5,821 bases of DNA from Treponema sp. (GTDB lineage Bacteria; Spirochaetota; Spirochaetia; Treponematales; Breznakiellaceae): NCBI GenBank assembly GCA_031271075.1, contig JAISWN010000218.1:1-5821 (forward strand), in the 5' to 3' direction. This document shows positions 1 to 4,972 of the stretch, in pieces. Both the position numbers and the translations under genes were made by a program. A model generated the notes under the pieces. That model was given only the letters and a program-made list of their open reading frames with translations. It ran no database searches and was not told where the DNA came from. How positions within the stretch are numbered: the first letter of the stretch is position 1; each line of letters opens with the position of its first letter.

Positions 1-26
1 AAAACAGCGGATAGTCAGGGGGAACA

Positions 27-73
27 GGCGGACAGCCGCAAAAACGAACCAGAAAAACGGGAAACTGTCCGCC
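27..73. repeat. 9-base inverted repeat with 29-base spacer
   Basis: GGCGGACAG at 27-35 is the exact reverse complement of CTGTCCGCC at 65-73. The spacer is A-rich. No T-run follows the right arm, so it is not a typical intrinsic terminator. It could be the remnant of a structured RNA or of a mobile-element end whose other part lies left of the window. A chance match is possible, though nine perfect bases within 50 is suggestive. Confidence 0.4.
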
Positions 74-130
74 GATACCCTCAAAAAACAGCCGTTATTT
101 CACTTCGTTTACAGCCCCTATGTTGTTCTC

Positions 131-198
131 CCGAAGTGGTTGCACTCGGAGGTTTAATACCTTTTTAACCGCCCTGAAGGGCGGGGGATTAAACCCCC
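131..198. other. Compound hairpin array (structured repeat, possible mobile-element end)
   Basis: Two adjoining structures are visible. The first is CCGA-A-GTG / CACTCGG at 131-138 and 143-149, a 7-bp stem with one bulged A and a GTTG loop. The second is a nested hairpin: outer arms GGTTTAAT (151-158) and ATTAAACC (188-195), and an inner stem CCGCCC (169-174) with GGGCGG (179-184) closing a TGAA tetraloop. The outer stem extends by two further pairs (148-149 with 197-198) past one mismatch. This successive-hairpin layout resembles the structured right ends of IS200/IS605-type elements, and also a MITE-like repeat. An elaborate terminator for an upstream gene is possible, but there is no clear U-tract on the 3' side. 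No transposase or TnpB gene is in the window. Confidence 0.55.
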
Positions 199-211
199 TC
201 GGCACGAATAA

Positions 212-221
212 ACATGTTCAC
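212..221. promoter_or_regulatory. Distal copy of ACATGTTCAC (candidate upstream operator)
   Basis: The ten bases ACATGTTCAC at 212-221 recur exactly at 336-345, just downstream of the -10 region of the operon promoter, 124 bases away. A related word, ACATATTACAC, occurs at 4908-4918 upstream of the second promoter. Two copies flanking a promoter suit a repressor that loops DNA or binds cooperatively. Assignment to the regulator encoded at 3715-4869 is inference from proximity only. Confidence 0.35.
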
Positions 222-291
222 GTAACACGCTTATAGATACATAATATAACCAAAAAAAAGGGCCCGTCAAGAAAAAATTGTATTATTCCAC

Positions 292-314
292 GCCGAATTC
301 CGTTGACATTCGGC
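292..314. promoter_or_regulatory. 7-base inverted repeat centred on the -35 box
   Basis: GCCGAAT at 292-298 is the exact reverse complement of ATTCGGC at 308-314. The 9-base spacer holds most of the TTGACA -35 element, which lies at 303-308. A protein bound across this 23-base site would block RNA polymerase, so it is a candidate operator. It has no counterpart at the second promoter (4935), so it may serve a different regulator from the ATACATGT-type elements. It could also form a small hairpin if transcribed from upstream. Confidence 0.4.
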
Positions 315-331
315 TTTTTCTCTGGTATATA
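303..331 (+). promoter_or_regulatory. Sigma-70-type promoter of the five-gene operon
   Basis: A consensus -35 box TTGACA (303-308) is followed by a 17-base spacer and TATATA (326-331). TG at 323-324 sits in the extended -10 position. Transcription should start near 338, giving a leader of about 30 bases before the ATG at 370. The leader contains a purine-rich ribosome binding site (AGAGG, 358-362). The same TTGACA-N17-TATATA pattern, preceded by CTGG, recurs at 4935-4963, which suggests that the two transcription units are co-regulated. Confidence 0.8.
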
Positions 332-345
332 CTATACATGTTCAC
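325..345. promoter_or_regulatory. Candidate operator overlapping -10 and start site
   Basis: The segment contains the imperfect palindrome GTATA-TAC-TATAC (325-337), then ATACATGT (334-341) running into ACATGTTCAC (336-345). ATACATGT is shared exactly with the palindrome at the second promoter (4961-4968), and ATACATG repeats again at 350-356. The position over the -10 element and the expected transcription start is typical of a repressor site. The likely ligand protein is the GntR-LacI regulator encoded at the end of this operon, but this is inference. Confidence 0.45.
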
Positions 346-369
346 AATAATACATGAAGAGGCAATCAG

Positions 370-1209
370 ATGAGTTTAAACCGTTTTTCTGTTTTTACCA
401 AACCCTGGAAAACCCAGTCCCTGGACGAGTTGGGCGTCCTGGTACGGGATATGGGTTACGACGCGGTGGAGTACCCCCTGCGGGATGGTTTTCAGGTAGG
501 CCCCGGAGATGGGACGGAGGGGATCCTCAAACTCCGCAAGATCCTGGGGAGCCACGGCGTGGCGGTAAGCAGCCTCGCCGCGGGGATCGATGTCCACACT
601 TCCGACGGAAAAGGCGAAGTGGCGGGGGTCAACGAGGCGGTATTTGCCGGCTGCGGGGAGGCGGAGATACCGGTCATCCGGATCTGCCAGAGCTTCAACC
701 GGAACCTGGGTTTCCATGAAAACATGGACGCCCTGAGGCGGAAGTACGACGCCATCGTCCCCCTCTGCGAGAAACACCGGGTTACCCTGGGGGTACAGAT
801 GCACTACGGGGAAGCGGATATCACCGGTTCCTACGATACCGCCCTGCTCCTCAAGGATTACAACCCCCGGCACATCGCCGCGGTGTGGGACGCGGGACAT
901 TCGGGTCTGGCCGGGGAGAACCCCCGCTACGCCCTGGACTGCCTCTGGGATCATCTGTGCATGGTGAACTTTAAGGCCGCCTACTGGTACCGGAAGAATC
1001 CCGCCGCCCTGGCCGAAGAAGCCCGCTGGGGCGTCCAGTGGGTTACCGGGCCCAGCGGAATGTGCAGTTGGAGGGCCGCGGTGGATTACCTCAAGAGCCG
1101 GGACTACCGGGGAACGGTCTGCCTCCCCGCCGAATACAGCGACGAGGCCAATGTGGAACGATACGCCCGGGAAGACATTGCATATATCAAAGGGCTTTTT
1201 GGAGGCTGA
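370..1209 (+). CDS. Sugar phosphate isomerase/epimerase-like TIM-barrel protein
   Basis: This 279-residue protein has the pattern of the xylose-isomerase-like TIM barrel superfamily (AP-endonuclease-2 fold; IolE/IolH-like). Members isomerise, epimerise, dehydrate or eliminate on sugars and keto-sugars using a divalent metal, in the cytoplasm; no signal peptide is seen. Visible hallmarks are VEYP on an early strand (33-36), GVQMHYG (141-147), VWDAGH (172-177, metal-ligand type Asp174 and His177), VNFK (199-202) and LPAEYSD (252-258, Glu255 as a C-terminal ligand candidate). The position usually held by the first ligand Glu appears to be Gln143. The start at 370 is supported by AGAGG seven bases upstream. 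It is the first gene of the operon and ends two bases before the next start, next to two Gfo/Idh/MocA dehydrogenases, a common partnership in inositol and keto-sugar pathways. The exact reaction is unknown. Family call secure; specific function not. Confidence 0.85.
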   Translation: MSLNRFSVFTKPWKTQSLDELGVLVRDMGYDAVEYPLRDGFQVGPGDGTEGILKLRKILGSHGVAVSSLAAGIDVHTSDGKGEVAGVNEAVFAGCGEAEIPVIRICQSFNRNLGFHENMDALRRKYDAIVPLCEKHRVTLGVQMHYGEADITGSYDTALLLKDYNPRHIAAVWDAGHSGLAGENPRYALDCLWDHLCMVNFKAAYWYRKNPAALAEEARWGVQWVTGPSGMCSWRAAVDYLKSRDYRGTVCLPAEYSDEANVERYAREDIAYIKGLFGG

Positions 1210-1211
1210 AG

Positions 1212-2207
1212 ATGGACGGATTAAAAGTTGTCATGATCGGCGCGGGCAGCCGGGCCAACGGTGTTATTTACCCTTCTTTTTACGATCTGCAAAACCAGGG
1301 CAGGGTCGAAATTACCGGGATATGCGATATCGATCCGGAACGGCTGGAGAAAACCGCGGACAAGTACGGTATCAAGAACCGCTACGGGGCGGGAGGGGGG
1401 AGCGACTACCGGAAAATGGTGGAGGATCTCAAGCCCGATGCGGCGGTGGTAATCGGCCAGCCCCACCTGATGTACGACATCTGGATGTGGTGTCTTGACC
1501 GGGGCCTCCACCTTTACATAGAAAAGCCCATGGCCCTGAGCATACATCAGGCCCGGGCCCTGGCCGCGGTGGCCAGGCGCAAGTCCCTGGTTACCCAGGT
1601 CAGCCTTCAGCGGCGTTACACCCCCATGATCACGAAGCTGCGGGAGGAGTGCCTTAAACGGGGGCCCATAAGCCACGCGGTCTGCAAGTTCTACAAAAGC
1701 GACATTCACGACTTTATCGGCGCCAGGGATCACATGATGGACGATTCGGTTCACGCCATCGACACCCTGCGCTGGATGGCGGGTTCCGAGGTGGTCAAGG
1801 TGGACAGCGTTACCAACCGGATAGGGGGCACCATAGACATCAACTTTATTATGGCCCAGCTCACCTTTGCCAACGGCTGCGTGGGCCACCTGATGAACAA
1901 TTGGTCTTCGGGAAAGCGGATCTTCGCCGTGGAAATGCATGCCCCGGGCATCTTTGTGGAGGCGGAACACGAGACCAAAGGGTACATGTATACCGACGGG
2001 AACCTTGAGCCTGAGGTCTTCGACACTACGGAGGTGGCGAGGAGCAAGGAACCCCACGTGTTTACCGGGGTTCTTGCCGCGACGGAGGACTTCGTAAACT
2101 GCTGCCTCGGGGGAAGCCAGCCCATGGCCTCCTTTGAAAACACCCTGAACACCATGAAAGTGGCGGAGGTCATTTTGGCCCAGTCCCTGCTCCGGGAGGG
2201 CCTTTAG
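1212..2207 (+). CDS. Gfo/Idh/MocA family NAD(P)-dependent oxidoreductase (first paralogue)
   Basis: This 331-residue protein is of normal length for the Gfo/Idh/MocA family, which oxidises or reduces sugars, inositols and related alcohols with NAD(P) in the cytosol. The Rossmann domain comes first: a beta strand then GAGSRA (10-15), with CDID (38-41) at the end of the second strand, where the cofactor ribose is usually bound. The catalytic-type EKP is at 104-106 (Lys105). The C-terminal alpha/beta domain carries DDSVHAIDTLRW (177-188), with His181 and Asp184 in the usual active-site helix. The start at 1212 is chosen because GGAGG at 1201-1205 gives ideal spacing and the Rossmann strand follows at once; a longer in-frame reading from 1038 would add residues that overlap the preceding gene and match nothing. 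It is probably translationally coupled to its neighbours (2-base gaps on both sides). The substrate cannot be inferred. Confidence 0.9.
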   Translation: MDGLKVVMIGAGSRANGVIYPSFYDLQNQGRVEITGICDIDPERLEKTADKYGIKNRYGAGGGSDYRKMVEDLKPDAAVVIGQPHLMYDIWMWCLDRGLHLYIEKPMALSIHQARALAAVARRKSLVTQVSLQRRYTPMITKLREECLKRGPISHAVCKFYKSDIHDFIGARDHMMDDSVHAIDTLRWMAGSEVVKVDSVTNRIGGTIDINFIMAQLTFANGCVGHLMNNWSSGKRIFAVEMHAPGIFVEAEHETKGYMYTDGNLEPEVFDTTEVARSKEPHVFTGVLAATEDFVNCCLGGSQPMASFENTLNTMKVAEVILAQSLLREGL

Positions 2208-2209
2208 AC

Positions 2210-3268
2210 ATGGCCGGGCTGAGGATAGGGATCGTGGGGGCCGGGGGAATAGCCAGGGGCATCCACCTTCCGGTCCTGGCGGAGATTCGTGATGCGGAAG
2301 TCCGGGCCCTCTGCGACTACGTGCCCGGACGGGCGGAGGAGGCGGCCAGGCCCTATGGCATCCCCGGAATTTACCTTTCCTACCACGATATGCTGAGCCG
2401 GGAAGAACTGGACGCGGTTTTTGTGCTGGTTCCCCCGGACGGGCTTTTCCGGGTAGCCGCGGACTGCCTTTTGGCGGGGAAGCATGTGTTTATGGAAAAG
2501 CCCATGGGCATTACCCTCTTCCAGGCCGCAAGCCTCCGGGATCTGGCGGAAACCCAAAAGCGGACCCTCCACGTGGGCTTTAACCGCCGCTTTATCCCCC
2601 TGGTAAGGGAGGTTACCCGGGAGTTCCTGAAGCGCGCCCCCCTTACCCATGTGGAAGGCCGGTTCTACAAAAACAGCGGCGCTTCCTTCTACGGCGGCTG
2701 CGCCGGTTCCTTTGTCTGCGACGTGATCCATGTGATCGATCTGGTGCGCCACCTTGCCGCCGGCGGGGCGGGAAAACACGCTGCCCTGAAGGAGGCGACG
2801 ACCCTGGAGCGGATAGACCCCAAGGCCGGAATCCCCGACGCCTGGTACTCGGCCATGGTTTTTGAAAACGGCGTTACCGCCGGGATTCGGGCAAACTACA
2901 GCGCCGGCGGGCGGGTTCACCAGTTTGAACTCCACGGCCCGGGCGCTTCGGCCTTCATCGACCTTGGCTTCGGCGGCGCCGGGGCTTCGGGCAGGATCCT
3001 CTACAACCCCGGGCCGGGAAGCCACAGCATCTCCGCGGCCGGGGCGGACAGGCAGGAGATTCTGGAATTCGACGGGATCAAACTGGCCGGGAGCGAAAAA
3101 TACGAGGTGTACTACGGTTACCGGGAGGAGGACGCCCTCTTTATCCAAACCGTTCTGGGAAATCCCGGGGGAACCGATCCCGCCCGAACCGCGGAGGATC
3201 TCTCCTCCATGGAACTGGTGGAACAACTGCTCAGGGCCCGGGTGAAGAAGGCGGAATTCCCGTGCTGA
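2210..3268 (+). CDS. Gfo/Idh/MocA family NAD(P)-dependent oxidoreductase (second paralogue)
   Basis: This 352-residue protein is a second member of the Gfo/Idh/MocA family, clearly diverged from its upstream neighbour. The N-terminal Rossmann fold shows GAGGIA (10-15) and a CDYVPGR segment (35-41). EKP lies at 96-98 (Lys97), GFNRRF at 123-128, and the active-site helix reads CDVIHVIDLVRHL (170-182) with Asp171, His174 and Asp177. A glycine-rich stretch at 253-270 in the C-terminal domain is absent from the first paralogue. The start ATG lies two bases after the previous stop, with GGGAGGG about 10 bases upstream. The 3' end overlaps the next gene by 7 bases (or 1, depending on its start). Having two such enzymes in one operon suggests sequential oxidation and reduction steps or two substrates; this is inference. 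Confidence 0.9.
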   Translation: MAGLRIGIVGAGGIARGIHLPVLAEIRDAEVRALCDYVPGRAEEAARPYGIPGIYLSYHDMLSREELDAVFVLVPPDGLFRVAADCLLAGKHVFMEKPMGITLFQAASLRDLAETQKRTLHVGFNRRFIPLVREVTREFLKRAPLTHVEGRFYKNSGASFYGGCAGSFVCDVIHVIDLVRHLAAGGAGKHAALKEATTLERIDPKAGIPDAWYSAMVFENGVTAGIRANYSAGGRVHQFELHGPGASAFIDLGFGGAGASGRILYNPGPGSHSISAAGADRQEILEFDGIKLAGSEKYEVYYGYREEDALFIQTVLGNPGGTDPARTAEDLSSMELVEQLLRARVKKAEFPC

Positions 3269-3687
3269 TGCATATCCCCCGTTCCTTTACCCCGGAACTT
3301 CTGGCCCTTTTGGCGGCAATGGGGCACGGGGAGGAACTCCTGCTGGGAGACGGGAACTTTCCCTTCCTCAGTACCGGGGGCCCCGGCGTAAAGGGGATAC
3401 AGCTTCCCACCCGGGATATAGGCGGACTCCTGGAGGATATTTTATACTTTTTCCCTCTGGATGAAACGGTAGAGGCCCCCCTTACGGTGATGGAATCGGC
3501 CAAAGAGAGCGGCGCTTACCAGCGGTACCGGGAGATCCTCTCCCGGTCGGGGCTAAAAGCCTCCATCGGCGTCATGGAACGCTTTGCCTTCTACGGGCGG
3601 GCAGCCAAGGCCGCGGGGATCGTGATCAGCGCCGATACTACCAGGGGGGGGAATGTGCTCTTGAAAAAGGGAGTAATCAGGGACTAG
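3262..3687 (+). CDS. fucU-like: RbsD/FucU family sugar mutarotase
   Basis: This 141-residue protein matches the length and layout of FucU/RbsD mutarotases, which interconvert anomers of free sugars (fucose, ribose and others) in the cytoplasm and assemble as ring-shaped oligomers. Visible family marks are an N-terminal SPELL-like segment (FTPELL, 9-14), MGHGEELLLGD (20-30) containing the catalytic-type His22 and Asp30, DGNFP (30-34), RFAFYGRA (107-114) and GNVLLKKGV (130-138). It is closer to FucU than to RbsD in these motifs. The start is uncertain. GTG at 3262 has better spacing from the purine-rich AAGGCGG (3248-3254), whereas ATG at 3268 overlaps the previous stop as TGATG and would give a protein two residues shorter. 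An uninterrupted run of eight G (3644-3651) lies near the 3' end. In this operon it probably supplies the required anomer of an intermediate. Confidence 0.88.
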   Translation: MLMHIPRSFTPELLALLAAMGHGEELLLGDGNFPFLSTGGPGVKGIQLPTRDIGGLLEDILYFFPLDETVEAPLTVMESAKESGAYQRYREILSRSGLKASIGVMERFAFYGRAAKAAGIVISADTTRGGNVLLKKGVIRD

Positions 3688-3714
3688 GCGGGCCATGTTG
3701 AAGAAGCTGGAGAA

Positions 3715-4869
3715 ATGGAAACCTTAAACATCGACCGGACAAGCAAACAGCCGGTCTTTAAGCAGATCTACGATATTCTGATTGCCGAAATGAACGGCGG
3801 CCTTTACAGCGCCGGGGGAAAACTGCCCAGCGAGAAGGAACTCTGCGCCCGCTTCGACGTGGAGCGGAACACCGTGCGCAAGGCCCTGCGGATCCTGGTG
3901 GATGAGAGGCGGATCGCCCGGATACCCGGCATCGGAACCCGGATCATGTCCCCCGCCGTGGCGAATAACCCGGAAAAAACGGGGGAAGGGCCCCTTCACC
4001 CGGAGGACCCGGGGCTCCCTGAAACCAGCGAGGCCAGCAGGATCATCCTGCTTATCACCCAGATCGATTACCTCCATTCGGTGGGCGGGGAGAGTTTCCA
4101 CTACAAGCTGATCCACCGTTTTGAGGAACGTCTGTCCCGGATGGGTTACAATCTGCTCTTCAAGCCGGTGGGCAAAAACGGAACCGTGGCCGAGACGATC
4201 CGCGGCGCGATGCCCCAGGGGATCATCTTTGACAGCTTTAACCCCGACGCCTCTTACCGGGAATCCGCCCAGTTCGGCCTGGCCTGTGTGTCGGTAAACC
4301 ACTACACCCCCCTCTTTACCAGCATCGTGAGCAACAACTTTGACGGGGCCTACCAGGTAACCAAACGGCTCGTTGAGGCGGGGCACAAAAAAATCGCCTT
4401 TATCCTGGGGAAGAGCAGCCACCAGACCAACATGGAACGGTTAAGCGGCATACGAACCTTCTACACAGCCCTGGATCTCTACCTCAGGCCCAAATACCTT
4501 ATCCCCAGCGACTGGACCTTCACCTCCGGAACCGAGGCGGCTGAAAAGATCCTGGCCATGAAAAGCTCCGAACGGCCCACCGCCGTTTTCGCGTTCAACG
4601 ACGATCTGGCCTACGGTTGTTACAGCGTCTTCCAGCGTCACGGGCTCTCCGTGCCGGATGACATCAGCATCGTGGGCTTCGACAAAAGCGACCGCTACAG
4701 CGGCATGTTCCCCCCCATCAGCACGGTAGACGTGAACCTTAACGCCATTGTGGACTACGCCTTCTGGTACCTTGCCGGCTGTCTTTCCGGGCGGGCGCCT
4801 GAAAGCTGCGCCAAGATCCAGATCGACGCCGCCTTCCGCGACAACGGCACCATCAGGAACATCCTCTAG
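3715..4869 (+). CDS. GntR-type transcriptional regulator with LacI-type sugar-sensing domain (AraR-like architecture)
   Basis: This 384-residue composite regulator begins with a GntR winged helix-turn-helix at about 8-78: PVFKQIYDIL, then GGKLPSEKEL (34-43), the recognition-helix region VERNTVRKALRIL (49-61) and the wing RIARIPGIGT (66-75). A Pro/Glu-rich linker (about 83-107) joins it to a periplasmic-binding-protein fold of the LacI/GalR type (108-384). That domain is marked by AGHKKIAFILG (222-232), PTAVFAFNDD (288-297) and VPDDISIVGFD (313-323). The arrangement is that of AraR of Bacillus, a repressor released by a sugar. It probably controls this operon and the reductase at 4971; candidate sites are the ATACATGT elements at 334 and 4961. 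There is no alternative start between the previous in-frame stop (3685-3687) and ATG 3715. Its GGAG motif is only two bases from the ATG, so translation may be weak or coupled. Confidence 0.92.
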   Translation: METLNIDRTSKQPVFKQIYDILIAEMNGGLYSAGGKLPSEKELCARFDVERNTVRKALRILVDERRIARIPGIGTRIMSPAVANNPEKTGEGPLHPEDPGLPETSEASRIILLITQIDYLHSVGGESFHYKLIHRFEERLSRMGYNLLFKPVGKNGTVAETIRGAMPQGIIFDSFNPDASYRESAQFGLACVSVNHYTPLFTSIVSNNFDGAYQVTKRLVEAGHKKIAFILGKSSHQTNMERLSGIRTFYTALDLYLRPKYLIPSDWTFTSGTEAAEKILAMKSSERPTAVFAFNDDLAYGCYSVFQRHGLSVPDDISIVGFDKSDRYSGMFPPISTVDVNLNAIVDYAFWYLAGCLSGRAPESCAKIQIDAAFRDNGTIRNIL

Positions 4870-4883
4870 TTCCGCCGCCTTGG

Positions 4884-4918
4884 CCTATCAAGTATACAAA
4901 TAGGTAAACATATTACAC
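4884..4918. promoter_or_regulatory. Intergenic inverted repeat and operator-like word upstream of second promoter
   Basis: CCTAT (4884-4888) and ATAGG (4900-4904) form an inverted repeat around the self-complementary GTATAC (4892-4897). Just downstream, ACATATTACAC (4908-4918) resembles the ACATGTTCAC words at 212 and 336. I see no T-tract and therefore no convincing intrinsic terminator after the regulator gene, so some read-through into the reductase is possible. A distal repressor site is the main alternative. The evidence is modest. Confidence 0.3.
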
Positions 4919-4934
4919 AAACCAAAAATTCTTA

Positions 4935-4963
4935 TTGACAGATCCTTTCCCCTGGTGTATATA
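4935..4963 (+). promoter_or_regulatory. Sigma-70-type promoter of the aldo/keto reductase gene
   Basis: A perfect TTGACA (4935-4940), a 17-base spacer and TATATA (4958-4963) form a near-consensus promoter. The same boxes and spacing, with a shared CTGG before the -10 region, are found at 303-331. The predicted start of transcription is about 4970, which is at or within one base of the preferred ATG at 4971. An RNA from this promoter would therefore have essentially no 5' leader. Confidence 0.75.
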
Positions 4964-4972
4964 CATGTATAT
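4956..4972. promoter_or_regulatory. Overlapping perfect palindromes over -10 box and start codon (candidate operator)
   Basis: ATATACATGTATAT at 4959-4972 is a perfect 14-base palindrome, and TGTATATACA at 4956-4965 is an overlapping perfect 10-base palindrome. Together they cover the -10 box, the expected transcription start and the first bases of the ATG at 4971. The core ATACATGT (4961-4968) is shared with the operon promoter (334-341). This is an ideal position for a repressor dimer, and the GntR-LacI protein encoded immediately upstream is the obvious candidate. AT-rich sequence near promoters yields short palindromes by chance, so binding is not proven. Confidence 0.5.

Larger units (their letters stand above)
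1..302. other. Gene-free upstream region with inverted repeats and A-tracts
   Basis: I see no credible coding region here: stops are frequent in all frames and no reading frame carries a recognisable motif. The stretch is more AT-rich than the genes and contains several separate structures, listed individually: an inverted repeat at 27-35/65-73, a compound hairpin array at 131-198, and the word ACATGTTCAC at 212-221. There is also an A8 tract at 252-259 and an A6 tract at 272-277. The A-tracts lie 25-50 bases upstream of the -35 box at 303 and could act as UP-like or bending elements for that promoter; this is inference. The left part may be the tail of an element or gene lying outside the window. 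Confidence 0.7.

Noticed and set aside
1..369. CRISPR array or tandem repeat in the upstream region
   Set aside because: The repeats are single inverted pairs or two short words; there is no regular repeat-spacer periodicity.
354..719. 121-codon frame starting at the upstream ATG 354
   Set aside because: It lies out of frame over the TIM-barrel gene, is Arg/Gly/Pro-rich as expected of a shifted GC-rich gene, has no Shine-Dalgarno sequence and shows no motif.
1038..1211. Upstream extension of the first Gfo/Idh/MocA protein
   Set aside because: It overlaps the end of the TIM-barrel gene in another frame; ATG 1212 has an ideal GGAGG and begins directly before the Rossmann fold.
1386..1400. G-quadruplex-like G-rich stretch in the first dehydrogenase
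   Set aside because: Only three separated G-runs are present (the last is long), and Gly codons in a GC-rich gene explain it.
2204..3226. Long minus-strand frame (340 codons) opposite the second dehydrogenase
   Set aside because: It is antisense to a well-supported gene and lacks family motifs; long antisense frames are expected in GC-rich coding DNA.
4870..4934. Intrinsic terminator after the regulator gene
   Set aside because: The only inverted repeat (CCTAT/ATAGG) is short and AT-containing, and is not followed by a T-run.
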